This document shows, piece by piece, positions 43,996 through 55,956 of a stretch of 64,000 bases of DNA. The notes under the pieces were generated by a model. That model was not told where the DNA came from and searched no databases. It worked only from the letters and a program-made list of their open reading frames with translations. Numbering within the stretch: position 1 is the stretch's first letter; each line of letters begins with the position of its first letter. The stretch is taken from assembly GCA_012656075.1 (NCBI GenBank), contig JAAKBF010000300.1, positions 62,001-126,000 on the forward strand, written 5' to 3'. Made by a program: the position numbers and the translations under genes. This stretch comes from Phytophthora hibernalis (lineage: Eukaryota; Oomycota; Peronosporomycetes; Peronosporales; Peronosporaceae).

Positions 43996-45842
43996 CTATG
44001 TTTTTCCCTTCAAGTCGTCGAGCACTTTGACTTTATCATCCACAACATTCTTGAGCGCCCAGTTGTACTTCTCCGTGTACGTTTTCATGAGTGTATTGGA
44101 GCTTCCAATAACCAACAGTTTGGAGACTTCCGCTGGGGGCTTCTTTTCACGAGCCCATTTATTGAGTAGTGCGAGCTGCATGTTCGTGGCCATTTTTTCC
44201 GTATTCGGGGTTTGCTTTGCCAGAATGAGTGCCTGAGATAATGTGTCGTCGGTGTAGTAGACCAGCAGTGACTTGATCATATTTGTTTTCTTGTCGGGAT
44301 ACTTCTTGTTGAAATCGTTCAAGTACCTGGTCCACATTTTAAACATCGGGTCGGCGAGAAAGTTGTCTGCTTTCATGATCGTTTCAAACCCCCAGCACCA
44401 TTTTTTCTGGCAAAGGAACGATGACGCCCAATGAGATCATAAAACAAATCCGCTGGCGCCTGTTTCGCTCGCAAATTCCACACGAGCTTCTCGGCCTGCA
44501 CTCTATTTGCAATATTTTTGGTGATGGGATTTTTCATCGCCGCATTGACCATGTTTCCCACATCGAAATGGGCGCGGATTGCAATGTACAACGTCCATTC
44601 CTCTTTGGGGTTCTGAGTCTTGAAGTCGTCCAGGTATTTGAGCCAAGTTTTCAGTAAAGGACTACTTAGTACCTCGTTGGCCTTGAGCTCGTGGAGTCCT
44701 AGTATCCCGAAAACTTTGCCAGGGTGTTCGTTTTTGGTGAGCAAATACTGAATTTGCTCAGACTGCAATTTGGTAGCAACACTTTCCGTATTTGGGATGC
44801 GCTTCGCGTTTTGGAGTATTTTGAACAAAATGTCGTCGCCGTACTGAGCTGCCACCTTAGACACAAGCGATACTGCCTCGTCAGTATGCTTTGTATTCCA
44901 ATCACCGAAATACTTGACCAAATCAGTGAAGTGAGAGTTGGTGAAAAGGCCACTAGCTGTCTTGTCCACACCAAGTATCTTCAAGACTTCGGTCGGAGAT
45001 TTCCCAATAGCAGTCCAATGCTGAATTTGCTCGGCTTGTAGTTTGGTCGCTTGGCTTTGAGTACTTGGGGTTTTCTTCGCTGCCTCCAGTATTTTGAACA
45101 CCACTTCGTCATCATACCGACCGATCAAACCTGGAAGCATCGATACTGCCTCGTCCGTATGTTTTGTGACCCAATCGCCGAAATACTTGACCAAATCAGC
45201 AACACGAGAGTCTGTCAATAGGCCACTCGCTGGCTTGTCCGCACCAACTATCTTGAAGATCTCAATCGGGGATTTCCCACTGGCCGCCCAATGGGCAATT
45301 TGTTCAGTATGTAATCTCGACGCTAATCGCTGAGTACTTGCACTTGGAGCCTGCATCGCTGCGTCCAGTATTTTAAACAAAGCTTCATCACCATACTCAG
45401 CGGTTAATGTTGGAATCGTCGACGCCACCTTTCCAGACTTCTCACCCAAATCATCCACATATTTTACCCAATCGACAAATTTGTGGTTGTCGAGTAGTCC
45501 ATTGGTAATCCTGACTTGTAGCCGATCGAAGACTTCTTTCGCGGGTTTACGCCTTTTGAGAAAGTCGGCGAGGTTTAGTTTGGAGGCCTTCGGCCGCAGC
45601 AAGGTCTCAGCCTTCCCAAGCGTGGAGGTGCCGATTCCTCGTTCATCTGTATCATCGCTGGCCAGCATCTTGGGATTGAATGATAGTGATAAATTACGCA
45701 GGGCAACTACAGTTGATACGTGGTCCCCATGGTGGCGTGTAAGATATAGGTTTTCGAGTGAAGTCGACTTGAGCTTGACCGAGATCAAGCGATAATTGGC
45801 GCTGTGGTCGGATAGGGGCTCTACTAAATACCCAAGGCGCAA
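43996..45842 (-). pseudogene. LWY-repeat effector, N-terminus lost, one frameshift
   Basis: The minus-strand frame 45842-44373 plus 44376-43996. A dEER-like DDTDERGIG lies near 45650, followed by an initial WY module and five tandem LWY-like units of about 90 residues, each with a (W/L)(V/L)KY start (FVDWVKYVDDL; VADLVKYFGDW; FTDLVKYFGDW; LKTWLKYLDDF; FKMWTRYLNDF) and an EQI.HW-type helix. This is the architecture of modular Phytophthora LWY effectors that act inside plant cells. No ATG-led signal peptide is found: the first ~57 codons lack a hydrophobic segment and have no ATG. RNLS may be a worn RxLR. A one- or two-base break near 44375 separates the last unit. If spliced or restarted upstream it could still be functional, but as read it is not secreted. 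Confidence 0.8.
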
Positions 45843-46985
45843 CCCGTTCCCAGTTCACGTTCACAGAGGACACCCTTCGATTATGAATTTGCCGGCTTAC
45901 GCGCAACAAACCAATAGTGCAACGACAACGACCTACAAAGGATCTTCACCATGGAACGTATTCAAGTTTGTACTCATGATGTTTTAGTTAAAACGATAAT
46001 TCTTTTCGTTAAAGAATACTTCGAAGTAATTAATGTATGCTACGTGATACTTTGTGAAGTACTAAGGAGAGGTCTACAATATCAAACCAATACAAAGCGG
46101 ACAAAGGCATGTCCAGCAATTTGAGTTGAGTTCTCAAAGTATGTAAACGTATTTTTCGAATCCACAGTAATTATCAATCATATGTTTTGACACATAATCG
46201 TTTCCAACCGCAATCGAGGATTCGGCATTTGCTTTCAGAAAATGACGCAAATTACGATTCTGTAGCAAATTGAGAGCAGTATTGCGATCACCTAGCCCTC
46301 CATTTGTGTCTGAATTTGCGAGTGGGCCGAAATGAAAGCTACGCGTATATCACACAAATATACCGGTAGCTTGAGCAAAGTGTTGGTTCTGACGATTCTT
46401 GTTGAGCGGATCGACGTGCAGGCGGTGGCCGCGACAAAAGCGGCAGCGCGGTGGCATCGCCGCAGGAAGCTCTTGTTGCTGCCTCTTCTCAGAAGCAGCA
46501 TCATGGAACGAAATGACCTCACTGTATTGTATAAAGTATACAGGATCCTGCCGAGTCGAACGCCGAAGGATGACACCCTGGCAACTTCGTGTCCGCTGTC
46601 TCCCGCAAAATCGTCTCTGGCGATTTTGCGACACCTATCCCTTCATTTTGCTACAGGATTTGTGTCCGGCCCTGTTAGCGTCATTTTCTAAGGCCCAACA
46701 GTACAGTACACACTTAGTACAAATACAATTAGTTTTCTCACGATTCGAAGGTATTCGTCTGAAGGTAAACCTGCCCAATAAGGAGACACCTTCAGCTTGC
46801 CTACGCCCGAGGACGGTGGCTGAGGAGAGATGGCTACACTGTGGACAGTTTCGTTGCAGGTTTGCGTTTGGGCAAAGTAAAGCGAAAGGCTCTCGCGTCA
46901 GCAGTTGATGACCACCTTTGGCCCAAATTGTGTCTGTTCAGGGAGTAGGGCTGTCCCTCGATTCCTATTATTGGAGGTTTCAGAA
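45843..46985. other. Intergenic, no supported gene
   Basis: Overlapping frames on both strands at 46292-46908 have no recognised domain. I see no reason to call a gene. Confidence 0.45.
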
Positions 46986-48801
46986 ATGGAGCACGGTGGG
47001 GATGGAGATGACTTGGACGCGAAAGGCGTGGACGAACTCAAGGTATGGCCGTGGAGAGGACCATGTGTGGGCTGTAGATGTGTAGTCACGTTTTTCTTTA
47101 TTGAATTCGTGCAGTCTGGGGTATCAGAGGTGGCAGTTAGTGTTCCTGTACCGGTGGAAATTGCTGGTGATACAACGAAGGAGGAACGTTGCAGCCAAGT
47201 AAAATGCGATGACCCCGAAGAGGAAGTAATCGAACCATCAGCAGACAAAGAAGAAGACCTCGGTGAAGCCCCGCGTCGGAGCCTTTGAATGGGGAGGAAG
47301 TTGAATTAGCTGCGGGTTCTGAGCCAGTTCCAACCTGCCAAGAGGAGCCGAAGCAACCGAAGCAGCGGCGTGGCCAGGACGAAACAAAATATTTGGAGAT
47401 CGCTGCGCTTACGAAAAAGCTGAACCAAGCCAAGAAAGTCAATGCTGATCAGCAAACCCAACTACAGCGTATGAAGTTGTGCTGCAGATACCGGTATATT
47501 ATAGTACTAGCTAGTAGTAGTTGCTGCGTTACCGCGATTTTTTTACTTGCAGCTAACTAATCTGTGTTCTTGACAGCTAGAAAATCGTTTGAAGGAAAAG
47601 CAGAAACACATCGAAGAGCTGGTTCGCGAGACCCGCACATTGAAAAACTCGGAGAGGATGTTGACGAAGGAGATTGAAGACATTCAGAACTTAAAGGTTC
47701 GTCATGAGTTCAGCACCACCACTACTCGATGCACTTCCTTATTAGGCCATGTATTTTGTGACCAGGACAATTTTCCATCGAAGAAGCGTGCACTGCAAGA
47801 TGAGCTCCGCGTTTGTAAGGAGAGAATTAAACAGCTAAAGGAGCTGTATCGGGCTGCAGACGAAAAAGGTTTCAAGCTCCATCAGCAAAGTTTTGACTTG
47901 ACCGTCAAAAACAAAGGGCTGAGTGAGAAAGTTCGGTTACTGGAGAGTGCCTCTGCGTCGTCAAGTTTGCTGTCACCGGCCCCTTCCAGTATTTGCGTTG
48001 GAACAGGAGCTTCTATCGAAGGAACCTCAAATGAAGAGGTGCAAACAATCATCTCCAGTCAGGAAGAAGAGATCACTCGTCTACACCAGCGAGTGGCCCT
48101 GATGAAGAAAAACGCATAAAGCCGAGCAAGCTAAGCACGAACGATTGCTGAAATCGAGCCAAGACGAGATTGAGCGAACGCATGCCGAGTTGGAAGAATT
48201 TTACCAGCAGCTCTTTGCCAAGGAGCGTGCAGCACGGGTCCAATTCTTGCACATGAAGAAACTCAAGCACGCACTACACGAGTTAGCTCCGACCCACCAA
48301 GCGAACCAGCGTTTTCAGCCATTCCTTGCAAACCGGGAAATGCGCTTCGCCAACAGAAGCAACGCTTCTCAGCGCAACGAAGCGGGGCCGCATTCCCCTC
48401 AAAAGGGACCAGTACTCAACCCGGGCAGGTGGATTCACGAAGCCTTGCACCATCTTGGTTTCGTAATGCCCTCGCCAGAGGAGACTGAACCTGCAGAGTC
48501 TCCAACCAACAACACGCAGGACGACCAAGCGAACATCCCGTCGAATTGTATTCAAGGGAAATTGGTGCCGTTTCCACCGCCTTCTACGGTTGGATTTGCT
48601 GCCGGCACTGCTACATGTACTCGTGCACTTCCCTTCAACCGCTCCACGTCGAGCCCACACAGTGGAGGAAGCACACGAAATGACAATAAAGAGGCTGACG
48701 CGAGCGTCGAAGAGCACAGCGATGAAGACAATTACTACGATGCATCAGTAACAGCGCCGCGTACGCCAGAAAATCCCGAATTAACGTCGGTTCGACCGTG
48801 A
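46986..48801 (+). CDS. Coiled-coil protein of unknown function, with introns
   Basis: ATG at 46986 (MEHGGDGDDLDAKGVDELK), intron 47043-47114, then an acidic region, a Gln/Lys coiled coil (KYLEIAALTKKLNQAKKVNA), an intron somewhere in 47475-47578 whose donor I could not fix, a second coiled coil (KQKHIEELVRETRTLKNSER), intron 47697-47765 (GT..AG), a third coiled coil (LQDELRVCKERIKQLKELYR) and a Pro/Ser-rich, acidic tail ending at 48801 with NPGRWIHEALHHLGFVMPSP. One-base breaks are seen near 47268 (CCCC) and 48115. Long coiled coils and consistent codon use argue for a real gene. It could be cytoskeletal or vesicle-linked, but nothing shows that directly. Confidence 0.65.
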
Positions 48802-50472
48802 ATATCGGCTACCTGAGCTGTACAGGAGAATCCTACCTGAATACGAATCGCCCTTCATTTAACTTTTGCTTGGGATGCAGAGGTGAGCGTTGCCTTACAG
48901 CATCACACTCGTGAGTAACTGCACCGCCCCGAATTTTGCGATGTGCGACACTGTATCGATTCCCGCTGGGCTGCGGCCATGGCGAAGTTGTCAAATTCTA
49001 GTGCTTGTAGTTTTCATCAATTTTCAACACTTGGTATTTTACAACATTTTTTTCTAAAACATCATTAAAAATCAGAAAATAATTCCAAAACGTAATAAGT
49101 GTCCCTCATTGGTGGGACTTCTTTGCCGTGGTGTGACTCGGTCAAGCGCCTGAAATATGAGACTCTGGAATATAAGGACAGCCCCCACGACACCCAGAAG
49201 CGGCGACTGCAAGTTATGCTCCCAATGAGGCAGTTTTGTGCCGACGAAGACTAAAAGCCGAGGAGAAATTAATTGCTTCTCCACGTTGCCACATGAACTT
49301 CAGAGATGCGAGACTGAAAGAAGGTTCAATCGTCCATACGGGGAAGAAGTTCCCAGACAGTTATTTTGGGTATGAAAACGCAATGATTGTTGGTTAACTA
49401 AAATTTCCAGTGCGTACTTTAAGTGATGATGATCAGAGTACATGGGTCTCGCAATCGTGTCTGAACATGGAAAATGTTATATTGAACACGAGTGGAGTTT
49501 ATAATTCCAGTTCGGGTGGTTTTTAGAGCTAGTCGGCTGTTTCGGATATTTGTGACCTACCTGTGGAGGATTTTTTTAGTGCTGCAAGAGCTGAACGAGT
49601 CATTACGGTAAAGCACAGTGGGAGGTGATCGCGCGGAATTCTGAGGTTAAGGCTATACCAGGTCACCACGTTACACTTTCGTTTTGGAACCAGTTGTTGC
49701 AGAATTCAACTACCTTCCTATTCAAGCTGACATGATGGATGCAGTGGCAACGGTGCTAGCGGAAAGCGTATGGTTTTCGAGGATGTCACTTTATCTGAAA
49801 ATCCATCCGTTGAAAGGAGATAGACTGAAGGCATTTGGTAAAATGCTGTCGCACATCTTTGACAGCACACGCCGCAACGCTGCTTTCACCATAACCAGGT
49901 ATCATTCGGCGAATAATCAATCAAACCTGCTGCAGATTGGTACCTTGGTCGTGTATTGTGATCCTTCAATGACAACTGTGGAGTTTGAGGCTTTGTGTTA
50001 AAGTCTATGGCAAGACCCGGAGTGAATAACAGCGCAATAAGGTAGAAGTGGCTGGCTTTGTGCCTTCGTACCTAAGAGCGCATAATAGTCACCGTGTCAG
50101 TCACCTCCTCTGAGCTAACAGTGGACAAAGACACAGAAGGCACAAAAGGCACAAACCAGGAATATATTACGCGCACGGATTTCATAAATTTCATCAAATT
50201 TAGACATCTTAATCAAGGGGGAGTTGATTGCGCATACGATAATGCCGTCTTCTCGTCTAAATGTCGTACGAACACAATTTGGTGTTGCGCGAATGTGCGC
50301 ATGACTTGTGATTTTGACTTCAAAAAGCTAACTCGGACAGAGCAACACTCAAAACATCTCTTCGACTTCAGCATGACAAGAAGCAATGCTATCTATTTCC
50401 TCGGAACGAATACGAGTAAAGAATCTTTTTAACATTGAATGGTCGACCGCAAGTACAATTTAGTCTTAGGTA
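48802..50472. other. Intergenic with a possible gene fragment
   Basis: The frame 49684-50001 (105 codons, no ATG, starts within a longer frame) reads AFGKMLSHIFDSTRRNAAFT; it could be a fragment of a larger protein, but I recognise no family. 50094-50432 is also unassigned. The rest shows nothing. Confidence 0.4.
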
Positions 50473-52116
50473 CTATAGCTTCCCTATGCATGCAGTGCCT
50501 TCAGCAGATACCGCATCCTGAAGTATCGTAGAAGGCTTTTTGACGGGGACGTTGGCAAGGCTATTCCTCTCACGGTCCACGATATAGTACAAATACTTTC
50601 GACCGGTCTCGTATTCAGCCTCTGTCTGTGCATTCAGCATCATGTGTACAGCATCTTCCACCTTGTCACGATCCAGCACTCCGTATTCTCGTTTCGCCAC
50701 CTCGGTTCGAAGGTACTTCACGACGAGAAAAAACACAGAAGAATGCGTGCACCAGGAAAAGCATGTCCAAGCAATGAAATCTCTCCAAAGTCCTTGTCCA
50801 CAATGATGACACGCACTTGATCCCACGTGGGGTTGAAAGACTTAAACGAGGTAATCGCATCAGTAAGACATTCTGCACTCTCGTTTTCCATGAGTGCGTG
50901 CTGCACGTACTGCCCTTGTATACAACATAATATCACGGAAGTCACAAGACCACAGCAGAGTCACAAGTCACAATACAGCCACAAAGTCACAATTCAGTCA
51001 CATAACAGTCACAGCAGCACAATAGAGTTCATAAAGCCACAAAGTCACAGCACAGTCAATAGAGTCACAGCAAAGTCACACAGTGTTAGACAAAATATTC
51101 GTACAAGAGTTGCAAACTCAGTCGATGCATGTACGTGTCCAAAAACGTCGTGGATCATAAAGCTGAAGAGCTTGTAGCGGGCGTCGTTGGTGTTATGAGT
51201 CGCGTCAATCATCAGCACCACCGGAAACGCCTCGAAAAATCTTCGCATTTGATGCGTCTGGAACGTGATAGTCTGAGCCAACTTGTCGTCGTCCACATAG
51301 ATAGTGGCTGTGTTTTCCTTTCGAGAACCGCAAAAGTCGCGCAAAACAGACTCCAATCTAGCCTCAACAGAGGTTGTCCCGCGGCGCGCATCCTTCAGTT
51401 TCTGGACGAGGTTGTGGACATCTCTCAGCGTAACCTTCTTCCCTAAAGACAGCAAATAACAAATAAGTTTAATTAACTAGTATTGTAGCGAGACCTCACG
51501 AGGCATCTTACCCGTTTTCCGTCTCAAATACTCCACGATGAGCTTCTTTTTCGCCCCAGCCATTTGGAGCTCGTCGACGAAGTTAATCACATCCGCCTCA
51601 TCGACGCGGCGGTTGACAGGATGGTTTTCGTAAGTCACTGATCCCAGCCCGTGGTTGTGCGTCGTATTTTGCTGCGTCACGGTCACTTGGAAGCCCTTGT
51701 CAGCCGCCCACACCACCGTGAGTGACAGTTGCGCCTCACATTGCGGAGATTTCACGAAGTAGTTCTTTCTCTTTCCTTTTGAGCGACTTGGGCTGCTCCA
51801 ACCATGCGTACAGCATAGCCGACGGTAGTATTTTTGAACGCGAGCGGGATCTGCGTCTTAGCCGTCAGCGTACCCCTCCTGTCTAGCTCAGCATTCCTCG
51901 CGGCCACGCTCGTAGACGTCCGTTTCTTGAATACTTGATGCGTTGCATCCTGATACGCGGCGAAAGCTGCAAATAAGTCCTCCCAGCTTGCATATTGGCG
52001 CTGTTCCAGTGGGGTGCATAGACAGTAGTTGCAGGGACGTGGATCTCGGGGGCGGTTGCCTCTGTCGGCTCGATGTCAGCCTCCGCGCCGGAGCTCGACG
52101 ACGCGACACTCGACAT
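50473..52116 (-). pseudogene. FAR1/MULE transposase, broken by a minisatellite
   Basis: ATG at 52116 (MSSVASSSSG). Then a FAR1-type DNA-binding region (CEAQLSLTVVWAADKGFQVT, then THNHGLGSVTYENH near 51690), KLIVEYLRRKTGK, the catalytic start FPVVLMIDATHNTNDARYKL (first Asp, near 51210), HDVFGH, then a run of GTCACA-type repeats, after which the protein resumes with QYVQHALMENESAE, VRVIIVDKDFGEI (second Asp, near 50810), LLCFFHVVKYLRTE and a short C-terminus near 50473. One-base shifts near 51985, 51780 and 50730 add to the damage. The Mutator-type transposase role is known for the family. Confidence 0.85.
50940..51082. repeat. Imperfect GTCACA minisatellite inside a transposase
   Basis: About a dozen irregular units of AGTCACA(A/G)/CAGTCACA type, 8-15 nt each, such as AGTCACAATACAGCCACAA. 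They fall between the HDVFGH and QYVQHAL segments of the MULE gene, so the array expanded inside, or was inserted into, coding sequence. Confidence 0.85.
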
Positions 52117-52683
52117 GCTTCGTATTTTCGGTGGATTTCGAAATGAAAGGTTGAGAGACGGCCGGGGAGGGGAGAGGGGTGTTTCTCTATTTTCAAATAT
52201 AGGGAAATTTAATGCGTGCTCGGAATTTTATTTTTTTGTTTCGGTTTTTTAATTTTAAATTACGCTGCACCCACTGTGTGACTTTATCCACTTCCATTTA
52301 ATATTGCAAAGTTGTCCCAACCTTGATGAGTTATCGCTGAGATCGTCAGAGGTTCACTTTAACTGGTATCATGCGTTCGGCCAGCCACGTCCTGAATTGA
52401 GCGATAATTCGAGAGAATTTGTTGCAATAACGGAGGAGTTAACCGATCCTACCAGCCCACTGACGACGTGCCCACGAAGGTTTCAAGTGTCGAGCACGAC
52501 GAAACATTAGTCAGAACGGCGCAACGACAACTATTCCCCATGCTAGAAGTGAAGACGAGGCTAGAGTACCTAGACATGGTTGCACCTCTCCAGTATCATC
52601 AGTTTCTGACTCAACTGAGAACATGTCACCATACGTCAATTGGAAGATCCATCCCGCTCCACAAAAACCAAAACTGGATTCCT
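52117..52683. other. Short intergenic region; possible worn effector 5' part
   Basis: Frames here (52468-52683) lead into the effector fragment but show no signal peptide or RxLR. 52200-52300 is AT-rich. Confidence 0.4.
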
Positions 52684-52902
52684 GAGCGCATGACGAGTGC
52701 CACGATGGGAGTGAAAACGACGTACTGGGCGCAGATGCAAAAATCCGACGTCCTCGTCAAGAAAGCACTGAAGCTTGACGGACTGACGGAATCTGCAATA
52801 ATGGCCAACCCGAAGTACAAATACTACCAAGCATATTTGTACAAGGTTGAAGGAATCCAGAGGGCGTATAAGGAGGTGAATCCACTCACAGTTTGGATTT
52901 GA
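52684..52902 (+). pseudogene. RxLR-family effector copy 6, fragment cut by a palindrome
   Basis: In frame: PERMTSATMGVKTTYWAQMQ, VLVKKALKLDGLTES, NPKYKYYQAYLYKVEGI and VNPLTVW, then a stop at 52902. These match the region just after the dEER site in copies 1-4. The C-terminal half is absent: coding similarity stops exactly where a 60-bp perfect inverted repeat begins. No signal peptide remains. Confidence 0.75.
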
Positions 52903-53026
52903 GCTGTAGAAAGTGACGGTGGTTGCTGGGTATCCGGATAGACCTCTTGCCACCCACTCACAGTTTGGGTGGCAAGAGGTCTATCCGGATACCCAGCAAC
53001 CACCGTCACTTTCTACAGCTCAAATC
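52896..53026. repeat. Perfect 60-bp inverted repeat with 11-nt loop
   Basis: Left arm 52896-52955 (GATTTGAGCTGTAGAAAGTG onward) and right arm 52967-53026 are exact reverse complements. The loop is ACTCACAGTTT. CCACTCACAGTTTGG occurs both immediately before the left arm (52882-52896) and across the loop (52954-52968). Confidence 0.95.
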
Positions 53027-53587
53027 ATGATTGTCGAGTTAGACTGCGACGACAACGGAGGAATCACATGCACTGAGCGTGCAAGCTGGTGACAAAAGGA
53101 GCACGAGCGAGCAACGCTATCTACTTTGGTTTCGATAAACTTCCTGTCTTTAGATTTGGATGGACTTGCACGGCCAGTTGATGGTCGATACGTTTACGTT
53201 GAAACGGTGGGTGCACCAAGAAGAATTCCGTTAGCTGGAAGACGTGAAACGGAGTTTGAATCAAACTCCTTTTCGTCGGTCAAACTTTGATCGAGATGCT
53301 GTGCATTCCAGTTGAAGTGGTGCAGGATCGAGTTTGCACGCAGGGGGCCAATCAAGAGCCGTGTGGCACGTGCAAAACGCGTGCTCAGGAAAAGCCCATC
53401 ATGTTTAACCCTTCGTTTAATGTCCGCACTATAGAATTCAAGGTTTACGATGCGGACTTACGAGAAGCGCATCAACAAGCTCGTCCTCTGTTTACTCGAC
53501 CCGGCATGGAAGAACTTCTGCTTGGGCTCCTCACTGAGAGTCTCACCGTCTCATTCGCTTGTCAAGAGCTAAACAGAAGTGATTCCA
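53027..53587. other. Intergenic; 5' flank of ferric-reductase-like gene 1
   Basis: A 109-codon frame (53287-53616) overlaps the start of the next gene. It has no recognised domain and is not called. Confidence 0.45.
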
Positions 53588-55916
53588 ATGCAAAGTTGGC
53601 AGTCGGTCGCTGCTAATCACTACACGATGGTGTCGGACGTCTATGAACTGGAATCACACCCGAAAGTCCGTCGACAGTCGTCAATTCCGTGGCGATTCGC
53701 ACTCTCCACGACGTTAAAAGCGTTCGTGGCTGTTTGTTTCGTGGTTTCCATTGCAGGGCAAGCTGCGTACGTGACTCCGTTGTACCGGAACCACTTGCAG
53801 TCGGTGGTGGCGACATGGTGGGGTCCCATGAAGAAATGGTCGATCCGTCGTATCTGCTATTGGTGGGGTGACACCCACGCTGTTGTGCGCAGTTGTCCTG
53901 CAATGGCTACGTCGGCTTCGTACACGACGTGGGGTATGGAGCGTTGCAAAGTTTCTGCGTCGGAGACCGTCAGTCGACTGGCTCAGTTACGGTGAACTGC
54001 TGTTCCTTCTACTGTTGGTCGGTGGAAATGCACTCGTGTTCTGGTACAAATTCACTCAGCCACGCGGTCACAAACCGCACTTTACAGACGATTCGCCACC
54101 TCCAGAGCCATCAAGACCGCAACTGGGTCCTCAGTACATCAAGATGATTGGCAACACATTGGGCTTTAACTGCGTCTTTAACTTGGCTCTGCTCTTCCTG
54201 CCGGCTACACGACATAGTGTCTGGATGGAGTTCATGGGCATTTCGTACGGGAACAGGATCAAATATCATCGATGGATGGGGGTGGCTGCAGTGCTCACGG
54301 GTATTGTCCATTGTGGTTGCTACTACTGGTGTTGGTTCCAAGACGGACGGTGGGCGAAGATGGCGCTTCCGTGCTGGGACTGCTCGCTTCGAGAACGAAC
54401 AGGACGGAGGATCTGGATCAATGTATTTGGCGAAGTTGCGCTGCTGTGCTTCCTGCTGATCGGAGTCACGTCCATTCCGTGGGTGCGAAGAAACATGTTC
54501 AATGTTTTCTACAACGTTCACCAACTCCTGTTCGTGGCCGTGATCTTCACGGTGTTACATTGGGCTCGAGCACTTTGGTTCCTCCTCCCGACGTTTGTCG
54601 CCTACCTCATCAGCCGCGTACTTTCGCACTGCAATGGCGCTACCGCTGCAAAAGTCGTTCACTTTTCAGCGCTGTCTCCTGCGCTGTGTAAACTTGTGAT
54701 CGCTCATACCTCAAGCGATCGAGGACGATATCAACTAGGTCAGTTCGTCTATTTGAACGTACCGGCAGTCTCGCGTCTGGAGTGGCATGCCTTCACCATC
54801 GCTTCATCGCCACGAACCTCAGTATACGACGGCAACACCATGGCCATACTAGTTAAGGCACTGGGAGATTGGACGGAGAAGTTGATGCAGTACGAACAAG
54901 TGTGTGAACGCCACTCTGTCGAGCCTGAAGTGCACATCGATGGGTTCTACGGAGCATCCCTGGCTGACGTTTACCTCTCCTACAACACGGTGGTCTTAAT
55001 TGGCGGTGGAGTTGGGATAACACCATTGCTTGGTGTACTGGAGGATGTCTGTGCTGCAGCAGAGAACCGTCAAGCGCAAGGACGGAGTCTTTTTCCTCGG
55101 CGGGTGGCTGCCATCTTAGCGATGCGAGAATTAGAGCTGCTGAAGGAGATTTACCTGTTGCTGGTGCGTGTCCGCGACTTGGACCCTCAAGGAAGATACA
55201 TTTCTGTGCATTTGTCGTTGACAAGCACGCCTCGAACCGAAGAATTGGACTCGTCGCTTTACCCTAGCTCGAACTGGTCGGCAAAGACATGTCCGTCGTA
55301 CAGTTCCTCACCAAGGCAAGTGTTTAGGCTGACAACAAGGAAAGGCTGTCCGTTTGGAGCTACTTTCGACCGAAGTGGCAGCTACATGGTTCAATTCGTC
55401 ACCTTTAGCGTCGTAGTAGGGCTCGAACTGGTCTTTCAGTTTGGCAACGGCGAGTTGATCGGTGGATTAAAAGACAGTCCCTGGGTGATGCAGTCGGCGG
55501 TGAAGATTTCTGCGCTATTTGCTGCTGGTATCTGCGTTTATAGTGGTGCAATTATGATGAAGTGGATCCGAAATGCTCAAACAAGTTACAAGCTGTGGAG
55601 AACTCAACATTCTGTCGAAGAGCAGAGTCTCAGACAAAATCTGCTACCACCTCAACGAGAGCACGGATTTAGTGCTGGAGTATCGACATTTCGTGACTTA
55701 GTTAGCGAACTTCGGGTCGGTGTTGGCTGGAGACCAGACTTGGCAGTTCATCTACGCAATCTACACGCAGGACACCATCAAAGATGTTCTGGCGATGGCT
55801 CTACAATTGGAGTGTTGGTGTCTGGCCCAGCCAGTCTGAAGACTGCGACGTCTAAAGCTGCTGCCTCCGTTGGAACGAGCGACTTTGACATTCATGAAGA
55901 AGAGTTTGAATTATGA
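53588..55916 (+). CDS. Ferric-reductase/NADPH-oxidase-like membrane protein 1
   Basis: Membrane electron-transfer protein: NADPH to FAD to haem, reducing iron or oxygen outside. ATG at 53588 (MQSWQSVAANHY); membrane spans start near residue 40 (VAVCFVVSIAGQAAYVTPLY). Ferric-reductase core: YGNRIKYHRWMGVAAVLTG, IVHCGCYYW and FYNVHQLLFVAVIFTVLH, whose paired histidines would hold two haems. FAD site WHAFTIASSPRTS; NADPH site VVLIGGGVGITPLLGVL; late membrane segments; C-terminal VLVSGPASLK and the end EEEFEL. One-base losses in CCC near 53828 and GGGG near 53865 separate exon-like frames; the remaining 680 codons are open. Convergent with its paralogue, 40 nt away. Substrate cannot be told from sequence. 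Confidence 0.8.
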
Positions 55917-55956
55917 AGTGAACGAACATGTTGGTTTGTCTTACAAATACTACGAC

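Noticed and set aside
43676..44236. 186-codon plus-strand ORF
   Set aside because: Lies opposite the LWY effector and is Ser/Thr-rich as expected of an antisense shadow.
46292..46908. Overlapping ORFs on both strands
   Set aside because: No domain, no splice structure, no codon signal favouring one strand.
50940..51082. GTCACA array as a CRISPR-like repeat
   Set aside because: Units are irregular, 8-15 nt, with no constant spacers, and this is a eukaryotic sequence; it is a minisatellite.
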